Assembly (NCBI RefSeq): GCF_018260405.1
Contig: NZ_JAGLBG010000042.1
Coordinates: 1 to 21,620 of the forward strand
DNA: 21,620 nucleotides
Direction: 5' to 3'
Source of the DNA: Deinococcus sp.
GTDB taxonomy: Bacteria; Deinococcota; Deinococci; Deinococcales; Deinococcaceae
Position numbers and translations under genes: made by a program. This document shows positions 1-7,945 of this stretch, piece by piece. Position 1 is the stretch's first letter, and every line of letters begins with the position of its first letter. The notes beneath the pieces are model-generated. The model had not been told where the DNA came from and did no database searches. It was given only the letters and a program-made list of their open reading frames with translations.

Positions 1-208
1 GAGGTCGCTAGGGTAAGCTGCGCGTTCCACCGTTAAAGCCTAAAACATTTCCCATGGTTAGGGCCTCAGACAGCCTCGGAGAACGGCTTTTTCTGTTTCA
101 CTTGTTGCAGTCGGCCAAAAGATGGTAAAAAGAGCACCATCTTTTTGCAAAATGCTCTAATCTTGAGATTAATCGAGCGAAGCGAAGATCGTAAAAAGTA
201 CGTTGTCC
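1..208. other. Left-edge intergenic stretch
   Basis: No convincing complete gene. Frame 1 of the + strand is open from base 1 to a TAA at 34-36 and could be the last residues of a + strand gene lying outside the window, but eleven codons cannot prove it. Near 72-96 a short AGCC/GGCT stem followed by TTTTT could be its terminator. The clear element here is the hairpin at 117-146, listed separately. Confidence 0.4.
117..146 (-). terminator. Intrinsic terminator, possibly bidirectional
   Basis: A perfect 10-bp inverted repeat (117-126 with 136-145, core GATGGT/ACCATC) encloses a 9-nt A-rich loop. A-runs on the left arm and T-runs on the right arm mean RNA from either strand would end in a U-rich tract. 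It lies about 60 nt past the stop of the lipoprotein gene on the minus strand, so it most likely ends that transcript; it could also stop + strand transcription entering from the left. Confidence 0.75.
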
Positions 209-877
209 TTAGGGAATATTCACGACGACCTGTTGCGTCTGGGTGGTCTGGTTGCCTGCGGCGTCGGTGGCCGTTACGGTAAGGGTCGAGGTGCCGTTGT
301 AGGCGGCGGTGACCGGTAGGGCTACCGTGCCGCCGGACGTACTGAGGTTGGACAGGGGGACGCTCATACCGTTGGGTAAGGTCAGTGTCCCAGTAAGGGC
401 TACGACACCTACATTGTCACTCGCCGTGACAGTCACGTTGTAGGTTCCAGCCGTGGTGATGGTACTGGGTACGCTGATGGTGACCACTGGCTTGACCGTA
501 TCGACCACGATGTTGACATTGACCTGCTGGGTGGCGTCGGTGCTGCGGTTGTTGCTGCTGTCCACGGCAACGGCTTTGACAATATGGGCGCCGTTCTGGC
601 GGGCCTGCCAGGTGTAGGGGGTCTGATAGACGCCGTTCGTAGGCGTGGTCACAGCCTGCACCAGCACGTTATCGACGTAGAAATCGACTTCCTTGACACT
701 CTTGTTGTCACTGGCAGTGGCCTGCAACGTCACCGTTCCCGGCTGAGTGACCGTGCCGCTGATAGTGCTCAGGCTCACGGTGGGGTTGATCGTATCGGTC
801 TGGTTGCCGCTGCTACAGGCACTCAGAATGGCCGACAGCAGGACTATGGGCAGGGTCAGTCTTAAAGTCTTTTTCAT
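209..877 (-). CDS. Secreted lipoprotein with two Ig-like domains
   Basis: This 222-residue protein begins with two lysines and a hydrophobic stretch, then a lipobox ending LSAC, with the lipidated cysteine at residue 21. It should therefore be exported and anchored by lipid. After a short Ser/Gly/Asn/Thr linker come two beta-sandwich-like repeats (about 33-125 and 128-222). Each contains an ATASDN/TVTASDN motif, and the C-terminal one ends in an ATDAAGNQT motif typical of bacterial Ig-like or cadherin-like adhesion modules. No catalytic motif is seen, so the role is probably binding or structural at the cell envelope; the ligand is unknown. A GAGAG sequence just upstream of the ATG can serve as ribosome binding site. 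GC content is lower than in the neighbouring peptidase genes. It is monocistronic, with a terminator at 117-146. Confidence 0.8.
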   Translation of the reverse strand: MKKTLRLTLPIVLLSAILSACSSGNQTDTINPTVSLSTISGTVTQPGTVTLQATASDNKSVKEVDFYVDNVLVQAVTTPTNGVYQTPYTWQARQNGAHIVKAVAVDSSNNRSTDATQQVNVNIVVDTVKPVVTISVPSTITTAGTYNVTVTASDNVGVVALTGTLTLPNGMSVPLSNLSTSGGTVALPVTAAYNGTSTLTVTATDAAGNQTTQTQQVVVNIP

Positions 878-995
878 AACACTCTCAGCCTAGCCCCTGT
901 ACGTCACACAGAGGTAAGCAGCCTACAGAGCATTAAGTTCCGGTCAGGTTGGCGGCGCAGGTGCAACATCACTGCGCGGCCCTGACGCAGTGGCG

Positions 996-1007
996 TACAC
1001 TCCGCTA
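996..1007 (+). promoter_or_regulatory. Leaderless-type -10 box before first M16 gene
   Basis: TACACT (996-1001) is followed by exactly six bases and then ATG at 1008. A -10 box at this distance would place the transcription start on the A of the ATG, giving a leaderless mRNA. No good -35 box or ribosome binding site is visible. This favours the ATG at 1008 over the in-frame GTG at 990. Confidence 0.55.
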
Positions 1008-2288
1008 ATGCTTTGCCAAACGGCAACACTCTGGACATTGGAAGGGGGGCTGCGCGTAGCGTTCGAGCGCCGCCCCGGACCCGGTTTTGCGTTCGACCTG
1101 CGCGTGCCGGTGGGCAGCGCCCATGACCCACGCGGCCAGGAAGGTTCGGCGGCGGTGCTCGAAGAGTGGCTCTTCCGGGGGGCAGGCGGGCGAGACTCGC
1201 GGCAGTTGCAAGACGCCTTCGACGATCTGGGCGTGCGCCGCAGTGGAGGCGTCGGCCCCGAGGCTACCCGTACTGGGGCCAGTGGCCTGCTGGCCGACCT
1301 GCCCGCTGCCCTTGAACTGGTGGCCGATGTCTGGACGCGCCCCGTGCTTCCCCAGAGCGACCTGCCCACCCTGCTTGATCTGGCTCGCCAGGACCTTGAA
1401 AGCCTGGACGACAGCCCGACTGATCTGCTGGCCCTGAAGTCCCGCGCCCTGGCGTTTACCCACGCGCCGGGCGATCCAGGTTCAGGCTACGCGCACCCCA
1501 CCAGCGGCACCCTGGACGGGCTGGCGCAGATCAGCGCGGCCAGTCTGCACAGGCATCTGGAGCAGTATGGGCAGGCGGGCAGCGTGCTGGGCATCGTGGC
1601 CGACCTCCCGGAAGAAGACGTGCTGGCCCTCGCCCAGCGCACTTTTGCGGGCTGGCGCAGCGGGCAAGACGTGCAGGTTCCGGCGCGGTTCGCCCCTGGC
1701 GGGCGGGCGCACCTGCCGTATCCCGACGGCGAGCAGACTCACCTGACGCTAACGGCCCCCGGAGTGGACCCGCGCAGCCCCGACTGGCTGGCGTGGCAAC
1801 TGGCCCTCACTGCACTTTCGGGCGGCAGCAGCAGTCGACTGTTTATGGCGGTGCGCGAGGAACGCGGGCTGGCGTATTCGGTCAGCGCCTCGCCTACCGT
1901 GCTGGGGGGGCAGGGCTTTCTCAGTGTGTATGCGGGCAGCACGCCCGACCGCGCCCCCGAGACGTTGCAGGTCGTTCGCGCTGAACTGGAGCGCCTGAGC
2001 GCGGGCTTAAGCGACGATGAATTTCGCCGTGCCCACGCGGGCCTCAGTGCCAGTGTGGTGTTCGGCGGCGAAAGCCTGCGCGGACGTGCCCATGCCCTGA
2101 CCCGCGACCTAACCCTGTTCGGACGGGTACGCGGCGTCTCGGGGCTGCGAGCCGAAATCGACGCCCTGACCCCCGGTCAGGTCAATGCCTTTTTAAGGCG
2201 GTACACCCCACTTCAAGACGCCACCCAGGTCACGCTGGGGCCAGGGGCAGAACTTCAGTCCCCGCAGCGGCAACAGGTGCAGGCGTGA
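1008..2288 (+). CDS. M16 family peptidase-like protein, zinc motif lost
   Basis: A 426-residue member of the M16 (insulinase/processing peptidase) fold. The region that should hold the zinc motif HxxEH reads AVLEEWLFRGAGG, so both histidines are missing and this subunit should not be catalytic alone. The C-terminal half keeps the M16 substrate-binding signature SRLFMAVREERGLAY with its Arg and Tyr. Two-subunit bacterial M16B enzymes are known in which one chain carries zinc and the other carries the Arg/Tyr pair; the downstream gene has the complementary pattern. The ATG at 1008 is preferred because of the -10 box placement; a GTG at 990 is an alternative. Its stop overlaps the next start by 4 bp (GTGA), which suggests coupled translation and roughly equal amounts of the two subunits. 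No signal peptide is evident, so it is probably cytoplasmic. Confidence 0.85.
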   Translation: MLCQTATLWTLEGGLRVAFERRPGPGFAFDLRVPVGSAHDPRGQEGSAAVLEEWLFRGAGGRDSRQLQDAFDDLGVRRSGGVGPEATRTGASGLLADLPAALELVADVWTRPVLPQSDLPTLLDLARQDLESLDDSPTDLLALKSRALAFTHAPGDPGSGYAHPTSGTLDGLAQISAASLHRHLEQYGQAGSVLGIVADLPEEDVLALAQRTFAGWRSGQDVQVPARFAPGGRAHLPYPDGEQTHLTLTAPGVDPRSPDWLAWQLALTALSGGSSSRLFMAVREERGLAYSVSASPTVLGGQGFLSVYAGSTPDRAPETLQVVRAELERLSAGLSDDEFRRAHAGLSASVVFGGESLRGRAHALTRDLTLFGRVRGVSGLRAEIDALTPGQVNAFLRRYTPLQDATQVTLGPGAELQSPQRQQVQA

Positions 2289-3526
2289 CCCGGCGCGCCC
2301 AGCCAGAGGACAGCCCGCCGGAGCACCGCCTACCCAACGGCCTGACCCTGCTGCTCGAAAGCGATCCGGCAGCCCAGACAGTGGCGGCGGGTTACTTCGT
2401 GAATACCGGGGCGCGGGACGAGCAGAGCAGCGAAATGGGCGTGAGCCACTTTCTCGAACACCTGATGTTCAAGGGTAGCGAGGCCCTGCCTTCGCAGGCT
2501 CTTAATGAGCGGCTGGACGATCTGGGCGGGCAGTCCAACGCCTTTACCAGTGAGGAAGCCACCGTGTATCACGCGGCGGCTTTGCCCGAATGCACGGGCG
2601 AGTTGCTTGGCACGCTGACCGAGCTGATGCGCCCGGCCCTGCGCCCCGCTGACATCGAACCCGAGCGGCAGGTCATTCTGGAAGAAATCGCCATGTACGC
2701 TGAGCAGCCCAGCGTGCGGGTTATGGACGCGCTGCGGGCCGACTACTGGGGCGCTCATCCGCTGGGGCATCAGGTGCTGGGCACGCCAGAGACAGTTGCG
2801 GCGCTGTCACGCGACGTGTTGCGGCGCAACTGGCAGGAGCGTTACGGCGCGGGTCAGGTCACGCTGGCTGTGGTCGGGGCCTTTAATGAGGCTCAGGTGC
2901 TGGCCTGGGCCGGGCGCGAACTGGTGTCCTGGGCGGTGGCAGAGGCCAATCCGGTGATTTCGCCTGCGGTGCCTGCCCACCCCGGCACCCTGCGGCGCTT
3001 GCTCGATCCGGGGCTGACCCGCGTGCAGGCGGCGTTCGCCACTCCGGGCCTGGGCACGCGCCATCCTCTGCGTGAGGCCGCCGCGATTTTGGCCGACCTG
3101 ATCGGTGGTGAAAACGGAGCGCTGTACTGGGCGCTGGTCGATACCGGCCTGACCGACAGCGCCGATCTGGTTCACCTCGATTACCGCGATACGGGCGTGT
3201 TCGAGGGGGGGTTTTCCTGTGACCCCGAGCGGCTGGAGACGGTGCTGGCTGCCTACCGCAAGGTAATGGCCGGAGCCGAGGCGCTGATCACCGACACCGC
3301 CGTGCGCCGCGCCGCCCGCAAGGCCGCCGTGGGCACGCTGCTGCGCGCCGAAGCGCCGCAGGGCCGTCTGTTTACGCTGGGCATGGAGTATCTGGCCGTG
3401 GGCGAAGTCCGCACGACCGAGGAACTGGCCGCGCGGTATACCGCCGTGACCGCAGGGCAGGTGCGTGAAGTGCTGCGGCTGTGCCCGCTGAACCTGCTGA
3501 CGGGCGTGGTGCTGGGGCCAGGCTGA
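2285..3526 (+). CDS. M16 family zinc metallopeptidase, catalytic subunit
   Basis: A 413-residue M16 peptidase. The N-terminal domain has the inverted zinc motif HFLEH (His55, Glu58 as base, His59), and the third zinc ligand is a glutamate in VILEEI (about residues 133-134). The following NAFTSEEATVYH segment also matches the family. In contrast, the C-terminal R/Y motif is degraded: where its partner reads SRLFMAVREERGLAY, this one reads NGALYWALVDTGLTD. This is the mirror image of the upstream gene, which supports an obligate heterodimer. The start is a GTG inside the GTGA overlap with the upstream stop. It likely degrades or processes small peptides; the substrate cannot be deduced. A CCAGGC/GCCTGG inverted repeat (3518-3536) spans its stop codon, without a strong T-run. 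Confidence 0.9.
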   Translation: MTRRAQPEDSPPEHRLPNGLTLLLESDPAAQTVAAGYFVNTGARDEQSSEMGVSHFLEHLMFKGSEALPSQALNERLDDLGGQSNAFTSEEATVYHAAALPECTGELLGTLTELMRPALRPADIEPERQVILEEIAMYAEQPSVRVMDALRADYWGAHPLGHQVLGTPETVAALSRDVLRRNWQERYGAGQVTLAVVGAFNEAQVLAWAGRELVSWAVAEANPVISPAVPAHPGTLRRLLDPGLTRVQAAFATPGLGTRHPLREAAAILADLIGGENGALYWALVDTGLTDSADLVHLDYRDTGVFEGGFSCDPERLETVLAAYRKVMAGAEALITDTAVRRAARKAAVGTLLRAEAPQGRLFTLGMEYLAVGEVRTTEELAARYTAVTAGQVREVLRLCPLNLLTGVVLGPG

Positions 3527-3634
3527 TCCGGCCTGGTGGCCCGCCCTGGCTGCCTGCTCTGTCCTCGACCAATTCGCTGGCCGACTCCTGCAAGGATTTT
3601 TGCTGACCCCGACTTCTGCGACCGTTTGCCGGAT

Positions 3635-4702
3635 TCAGGCTCCCGGTACGCCCGCCTCGGCGAAGGTCTGCATCTCGCGTAGGGTGGCCGCCGCCGAGAG
3701 CAGCAACGGAGCTGCCAGCACGCCGCCGGTGCCCTCGCCCAGCCGCAGGCCGAGTTTGAACATCGGGGTCAATTCCAGGTGCGCCAGTTGCGCTGCGTGG
3801 CCGATCTCGGCGCACTCGCCCGCCGCGAACAGGTGGTCGCGCAGGGCCGGGGCCAAGGCCACGCCCACCAGCGCCGCACTGCCCTCTACAAAGCCGTCCA
3901 GAATAATGGCCTTACCACTCGCTGCCGCCTGGAGCATCACGCCCAGCATGGCGGCGATCTCGTAGCCCCCAAACTCGGTCAGCACGTCCAGCGGGTCGGT
4001 GGTGGCGGTGCGAGCCAGCGCCCCCCGCACCACGGCGACCTTGTGGGCCAGCCGCTCGTCGTCTACGCCCGTGCCGCGCCCGGTCACTTCTGCCGGATCG
4101 AGTGTTAGCATTCGCGCAGTAATAGCCGCCGCCGGGGTGGTGTTGCCGATGCCCATTTCGCCGGGAATCAGCAGGTCGGCCCCGTCCTCGATGGCCTGCC
4201 GTGCCAGCGCCGCGCCCGCCAGAATCAGCGCCTCTGTTTCCCCGCGCGTCATGGCCGCTTCGGACTTCAGATTGCGCGTTCCCTTGCGGACAGCGGCCTT
4301 AATCAGCCGGGGATGGTCGGGCAGGTCGGCATTGACTCCGGCGTCCATCACATACACCCTCGCGCCCACCGTGCGGGCGATGGCGTTGACGGCGGCTCCA
4401 CCCGGCCCGGCGGGGGTTTCGGCCAAAAAGTTGGCGACCATCGCGGGCGTGACCTCGGGCGGGAAGGCGCTGACGCCGCTTTGTGCCACGCCATGGTCGG
4501 CAGCCGCTACGATGACCGCCACCCCCTGCGGATGGGGTTGCTCGTGGCCGAAGACGCCTGCCAGCCGCACCGAAATCTCTTCGAGGTCGCCCAGCGCCCC
4601 GGCGGGTTTGGTCAGTTGGGCCTGGCGCTCACGGGCGCGGGACATGGTGGCGGCGTCGGCGGGTTTGATGTTCTGAAGAAGTTCGGACAGCGAGTTGGAC
4701 AT
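3635..4702 (-). CDS. cobT: Nicotinate-nucleotide--dimethylbenzimidazole phosphoribosyltransferase
   Basis: CobT transfers the phosphoribosyl group of nicotinate mononucleotide to 5,6-dimethylbenzimidazole, giving alpha-ribazole phosphate, the precursor of the cobalamin lower ligand. At 355 residues it has the usual length. Recognisable family blocks are the GEMGIGNTTPAAA glycine-rich segment (about residue 180 onward) and the C-terminal LGEGTGG motif, whose glutamate (Glu323 here) corresponds to the catalytic base of the Salmonella enzyme. It is the last gene of the cbiB-cobD-cobQ-cobU-orf-cobT series and lies 32 bp after the small membrane-protein gene. TATCCT ends 7 nt before its ATG, so an additional internal near-leaderless promoter is possible. 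Its stop faces the M16 genes with about 108 bp between them; only weak hairpins are seen there. Confidence 0.95.
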   Translation of the reverse strand: MSNSLSELLQNIKPADAATMSRARERQAQLTKPAGALGDLEEISVRLAGVFGHEQPHPQGVAVIVAAADHGVAQSGVSAFPPEVTPAMVANFLAETPAGPGGAAVNAIARTVGARVYVMDAGVNADLPDHPRLIKAAVRKGTRNLKSEAAMTRGETEALILAGAALARQAIEDGADLLIPGEMGIGNTTPAAAITARMLTLDPAEVTGRGTGVDDERLAHKVAVVRGALARTATTDPLDVLTEFGGYEIAAMLGVMLQAAASGKAIILDGFVEGSAALVGVALAPALRDHLFAAGECAEIGHAAQLAHLELTPMFKLGLRLGEGTGGVLAAPLLLSAAATLREMQTFAEAGVPGA

Positions 4703-4709
4703 GATGTTC

Positions 4710-4715
4710 AGGATA
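4710..4715 (-). promoter_or_regulatory. Possible internal -10 box before cobT
   Basis: TATCCT on the minus strand is separated from the cobT ATG by seven bases, one more than at the other TAnnnT-ATG gene starts in this window. No clear -35 box is visible. It could give an extra cobT transcript with almost no leader, but chance occurrence is not excluded. Confidence 0.3.
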
Positions 4716-4734
4716 GGGCGAAACGCGCGAGGTG

Positions 4735-5010
4735 CTACAGCACGAAAAGCAGCAGGCCGCCGTCCAGCAGTGCCCGCAACCCCAGATGATGCGCCGTAGT
4801 CTTCGGCATCAGCCTGGGCCGGGTCGGGGGCTTGCAGACGTTCGGATTCGCCCTGTGCCTGCGGGCTAGCAGACAGAAAACCATGTCCAGCAGCAGCGCC
4901 AGCGGCAACGCGAAGCCCGCCCAGCCGGGGCCGTCTCTAGAAAGCCAGCCCCAGCACAGGCCGCCAACGACGACCAGCGAGAGCGTCAGCAACAGGCCCA
5001 GGACGTTCAT
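4735..5010 (-). CDS. Small hydrophobic membrane protein in cob operon
   Basis: A 91-residue protein that I do not recognise. Two hydrophobic segments at about residues 2-21 and 30-48 should span the membrane, followed by a basic Arg/Pro-rich stretch (about 50-70) and a third short hydrophobic C-terminus ending LLLFVL. It starts 4 bp after the cobU stop and ends 32 bp before cobT, so it is almost certainly cotranscribed with both. Membrane location fits the fact that neighbouring steps (CbiB, CobS) are membrane enzymes, but no function follows from the sequence. Base composition resembles the neighbours. Confidence 0.65.
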   Translation of the reverse strand: MNVLGLLLTLSLVVVGGLCWGWLSRDGPGWAGFALPLALLLDMVFCLLARRHRANPNVCKPPTRPRLMPKTTAHHLGLRALLDGGLLLFVL

Positions 5011-5014
5011 GGCC

Positions 5015-5542
5015 CTACTTCAGCTTCAGCGGTATTCCGCTGACCAGCAGGTACGCCTCGTCGCTGGCCCCGGCTACCCGCTGATTGACCCAGCCGAGCA
5101 CGTCGCGGTAACGCCGCGAGAGGGCGTTGCCGGGCACAATACCCAAGCCCACTTCATTGGTCACGCAGATGGTCGTGCCCGCGCGGTTTCTGGCGACGCT
5201 GACCAGTTCGGCGGCGGCGTCCAGCACCTGCCCATCACTGAAGTCGTGGTACATCAGGTTGTTTACCCACACGCTGAGGCAGTCGAGCAGCAGCACGGGC
5301 GTCTGCACCTGCTGCGCGGCCTGGGCAACGTTGACAGCTTCCTCGACGGTCAGCCAGTCGGCGGGGCGCTCAGACTGGTGCCGCCCGACGCGGTCTTTCA
5401 TCTCGTCGTCGAAGGGGACGGCGGTTGCCAGATAGGTGACCGCCTGCGCGGTTTGCCCCTTCCCACTGTGTGCGGCCAGTTGCTCGGCGTAGCTGCTTTT
5501 GCCGCTGCGTGCGCCGCCAGTGACAAAAATCAGGCGGCCCAT
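5015..5542 (-). CDS. cobU: Adenosylcobinamide kinase / guanylyltransferase
   Basis: CobU phosphorylates adenosylcobinamide and then attaches GMP, producing adenosylcobinamide-GDP for CobS. The protein is 175 residues, normal for the family. It opens with the P-loop GGARSGKS (residues 9-16). His55 in the RHQSERP block matches the guanylylated histidine of CobU, and the LDCLSVWVNN segment is the conserved DCLT/S-type motif. The ATG overlaps the cobQ stop by one base (TAATG), which fixes the start at 5542 rather than at upstream in-frame codons within cobQ and implies translational coupling. Confidence 0.93.
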   Translation of the reverse strand: MGRLIFVTGGARSGKSSYAEQLAAHSGKGQTAQAVTYLATAVPFDDEMKDRVGRHQSERPADWLTVEEAVNVAQAAQQVQTPVLLLDCLSVWVNNLMYHDFSDGQVLDAAAELVSVARNRAGTTICVTNEVGLGIVPGNALSRRYRDVLGWVNQRVAGASDEAYLLVSGIPLKLK

Positions 5543-6951
5543 TACAGCCAGCTCCGTATCAGGTTCCAGTCCAGGCTGGCCCTGACCTGCGCGGCGATGG
5601 CGTCCAGACGGGCGTCGAGCGAATCCAGGCCAGCGGGTACAGGCAACCCCGCCCAGCCCAGAAACGCTTCCAGATAGGCCGGATTTTCCAGAATGCCGTG
5701 AAGGTAGGTGCCGCGCACGTTGCCCTGCCGCCACAGCAGCCCCGGCGCAAGCTCCTGCACGCCTGACCCCTTCGCAGTTTGCCCGTGGTGGATTTCGTAG
5801 CCGTCCAGCGTAAAGCCCGTCTCGGCGTCGGTGAAGGTCGTCTGAAGCGTGGTTTTTTCGGGCGCAAATTCGGTTCGCAGGTTGAGTAATCCCAGCCCCG
5901 GAACATGGCCGCTACCCTCTACGCCCTGTGGGTCGGAGATTTCGAGTCCCAGCATCTGTAAGCCGCCGCACACGCCCAGCACGGGAATACCCTGCGCGGC
6001 GAGGCGCGAAATGGCCCCCGCCAGCCCAGTCGAGCGCAGCCACGCCAAATCCGAGCCGGTGCTTTTGCTGCCGGGCAAAATGACCGCCCGCGCTCCGTCC
6101 AGGTCGGCGGGCGTAGACACCCAGCGGGCTACCTCGCCTAGCGGCGCGAACTCGTCGAAGTTGGAGACGCGGGGCAGGCGGGCAATCGCCACAAAACCCG
6201 GTGATGAATCGTGGGTGACGACTGATGAAGCCTCCACCGCCACGCCATCTTCCTCGGGCAAAGGGATATTTAGCCAGGGCACCACGCCTACGGTCGGCAC
6301 ACCGGTCTGCTGCTGCAACCACGTGGGCGCGGGCGCAAGCAGCCGCGCGTCTCCGCGAAACCGGTTGAGGATAAAGCCGCGTAGTAGCGCCCTTTCCTCG
6401 GGAATCAGGCAGTACCACGTTCCCAGCAGGTGGGCGAATGCGCCGCCCCGGTCAATGTCGGCGGCCAGCAGCACGGCGGCCTGCGCTTCGTGCGCCACCC
6501 GCATATTCACGATGTCGGTCTCACGCAAGTTGACCTCGGCGGGGCTGCCTGCGCCCTCAATGACGACCACGTCGAACTCGTGCAGCAGGCTATGCAGAGC
6601 GGTCTGGACGTGCGGCCATAGCTGCGGCTTGCGCTCACGCCAGGGCAGCGCAGTCAGCTCGGGGTCGGCGCGTCCCAGCAGCACCACCTGCGAGCGGGTG
6701 TCGGCCTCGGGCTTAAGCAGCACGGGATTCATTCGCACGTCGGGTGTGACTCTGGCGGCGCGGGCCTGCACCAGTTGGGCGCGGCCCATCTCTAAACCGT
6801 CCGGGGTAACTCCGGCGTTGTTACTCATGTTCTGGGCCTTGAATGGTGCGACCCGCAGCCCCTCGTCGGCCAGGATGCGGCAAAGCGCGGCGCACAGATA
6901 CGACTTGCCCGCGTTACTGGTGCAGCCCTGAATCATAATGGCTCTACCCAT
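5542..6951 (-). CDS. cobQ: Cobyric acid synthase (glutamine-hydrolysing)
   Basis: CobQ (CbiP) amidates side chains b, d, e and g of adenosylcobyrinic acid a,c-diamide, using glutamine and ATP. At 469 residues it is full length. The N-terminal dethiobiotin-synthetase-like domain carries the P-loop GCTSNAGKS (residues 9-17) and the FKAQNMSNNA block. The C-terminal class-I glutamine amidotransferase domain has the nucleophile Cys328 in GVCGGLQML and the histidine of GTYLHG (His418). It overlaps the cobD stop by 8 bp and the cobU start by 1 bp. Confidence 0.95.
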   Translation of the reverse strand: MGRAIMIQGCTSNAGKSYLCAALCRILADEGLRVAPFKAQNMSNNAGVTPDGLEMGRAQLVQARAARVTPDVRMNPVLLKPEADTRSQVVLLGRADPELTALPWRERKPQLWPHVQTALHSLLHEFDVVVIEGAGSPAEVNLRETDIVNMRVAHEAQAAVLLAADIDRGGAFAHLLGTWYCLIPEERALLRGFILNRFRGDARLLAPAPTWLQQQTGVPTVGVVPWLNIPLPEEDGVAVEASSVVTHDSSPGFVAIARLPRVSNFDEFAPLGEVARWVSTPADLDGARAVILPGSKSTGSDLAWLRSTGLAGAISRLAAQGIPVLGVCGGLQMLGLEISDPQGVEGSGHVPGLGLLNLRTEFAPEKTTLQTTFTDAETGFTLDGYEIHHGQTAKGSGVQELAPGLLWRQGNVRGTYLHGILENPAYLEAFLGWAGLPVPAGLDSLDARLDAIAAQVRASLDWNLIRSWL

Positions 6952-7945
6952 ACCACACCTCCCGCAGCGCGGCCATCAGGCGAGCGTCCGCCGCCCCCTG
7001 CGTGCTGACCCGGACGCGACCCGGAAAGCCGTAGCTGGCGCAGTCGCGCACCCTGATACCCAGCGCCCATAATTCCCGTGCTACTCGCTGGGCGTCTGCG
7101 ACTTCCAGCGTCATATAGGGCGTGCCATTATGTTCCACGGGGCCAAATTCGCGCAAAGCTGTGGCTAATGCCAGGGCGCCCCGCCGAACTTGCGGCAGAG
7201 TTTCGGCCAGAAAGGTCTGGGCTTCGGGCAACGCGGCCAGGGCCGCCGCCGTTCCCGCCGGAAGGTGCCACGCGGGGGCCAGATTCTCCAGCCGCGCCCC
7301 GATTTCTGTGCTGGTGAGCGCGTAGGCGGGTCGCGCCCCGACCAGACCGTGCGCTTTGCCAGGAGAATACAGGGCAATGGATGATGGATGATGGATGATG
7401 GGAACCTCAACGAACGGCGCGTAGGCTAAATCCAGTACGAGCAGGGCGTTCGCGGCGGCGCAGGCGTCGGCCAGGGCCTGCACTTCGCCAGCGCTCAGGC
7501 TGCGGCCTGTCGGGTTATGCGGTTGCCCGACGTACACCAGCCGGGTGCCCGGCGGCAACTGTGCCGGGAGTTTGTCTACCACGCGGATTTCGGCCCGCTG
7601 GAGTTGCGCGGCGCGGCTCAGTTCGCCAAAGGGGGCGTGCAGACTCAGGAGCACCTCCCCAGGAGGCAGAAAGGCGCGGGCGCTGCGGTGAAGCAGGTCG
7701 GACGCCCCCACGCTGAGAGTTACATTTTCCGGCTGTACCCCGTGCCAGTCGGCCAGCTTTTGTCGCACGTCCAGATACGCCGGGTCGGGGTAGTGGGCGT
7801 GGTCGGCAGTTTTGATGGCGTTTAGCAACACCGGATTTGGGCCGTAAGGATTGCAGTTGACGCTGAAGTCCAGCCCCGTGAACGCGGCAGCCGAGGGGCC
7901 GCCGTGTGTGGCGCGGGGCAGCAGGGGGGGGAGCAGGTCAGACAT
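6944..7945 (-). CDS. cobD: Threonine-phosphate decarboxylase-like aminotransferase
   Basis: A 333-residue PLP-dependent protein of fold type I, HisC/CobD-like (named cobC in Pseudomonas). It should decarboxylate L-threonine phosphate to aminopropanol phosphate, the linker attached by CbiB. Visible motifs are the DFSVNCNPYGP N-terminal substrate loop (26-36), the GQPHNPTG cofactor motif (140-147), and the PLP-binding lysine Lys197 in SPGKAHGLVGARPAY. Its ATG overlaps the cbiB stop by 8 bp and its stop overlaps cobQ by 8 bp. Oddly, a 7-bp tandem repeat (7377-7401) encodes residues PIIHHPSSI just before the PLP lysine; the reading frame is intact in this copy. The class as a whole is certain, the specific substrate rests on context. 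Confidence 0.88.
   Translation of the reverse strand: MSDLLPPLLPRATHGGPSAAAFTGLDFSVNCNPYGPNPVLLNAIKTADHAHYPDPAYLDVRQKLADWHGVQPENVTLSVGASDLLHRSARAFLPPGEVLLSLHAPFGELSRAAQLQRAEIRVVDKLPAQLPPGTRLVYVGQPHNPTGRSLSAGEVQALADACAAANALLVLDLAYAPFVEVPIIHHPSSIALYSPGKAHGLVGARPAYALTSTEIGARLENLAPAWHLPAGTAAALAALPEAQTFLAETLPQVRRGALALATALREFGPVEHNGTPYMTLEVADAQRVARELWALGIRVRDCASYGFPGRVRVSTQGAADARLMAALREVWYG
7377..7401. repeat. Heptanucleotide tandem repeat within cobD
   Basis: Three perfect copies of ATGGATG plus four bases of a fourth. The unit is not a multiple of three, so gain or loss of one copy would shift the cobD frame upstream of the PLP lysine codon. Confidence 0.9.

Noticed and set aside
54..128. Short + strand frame starting at the ATG at 54
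   Set aside because: Only 24 codons, runs through terminator-like hairpins, no ribosome binding site.
5849..6931. A 360-codon + strand open frame opposite cobQ
   Set aside because: Antisense shadow of a certain gene, with low-complexity Ser/Arg/Pro content.
7377..7401. CRISPR or transposon-type repeat at the heptamer array
   Set aside because: The units are contiguous without spacers, only 7 bp long, and lie inside an intact coding sequence.
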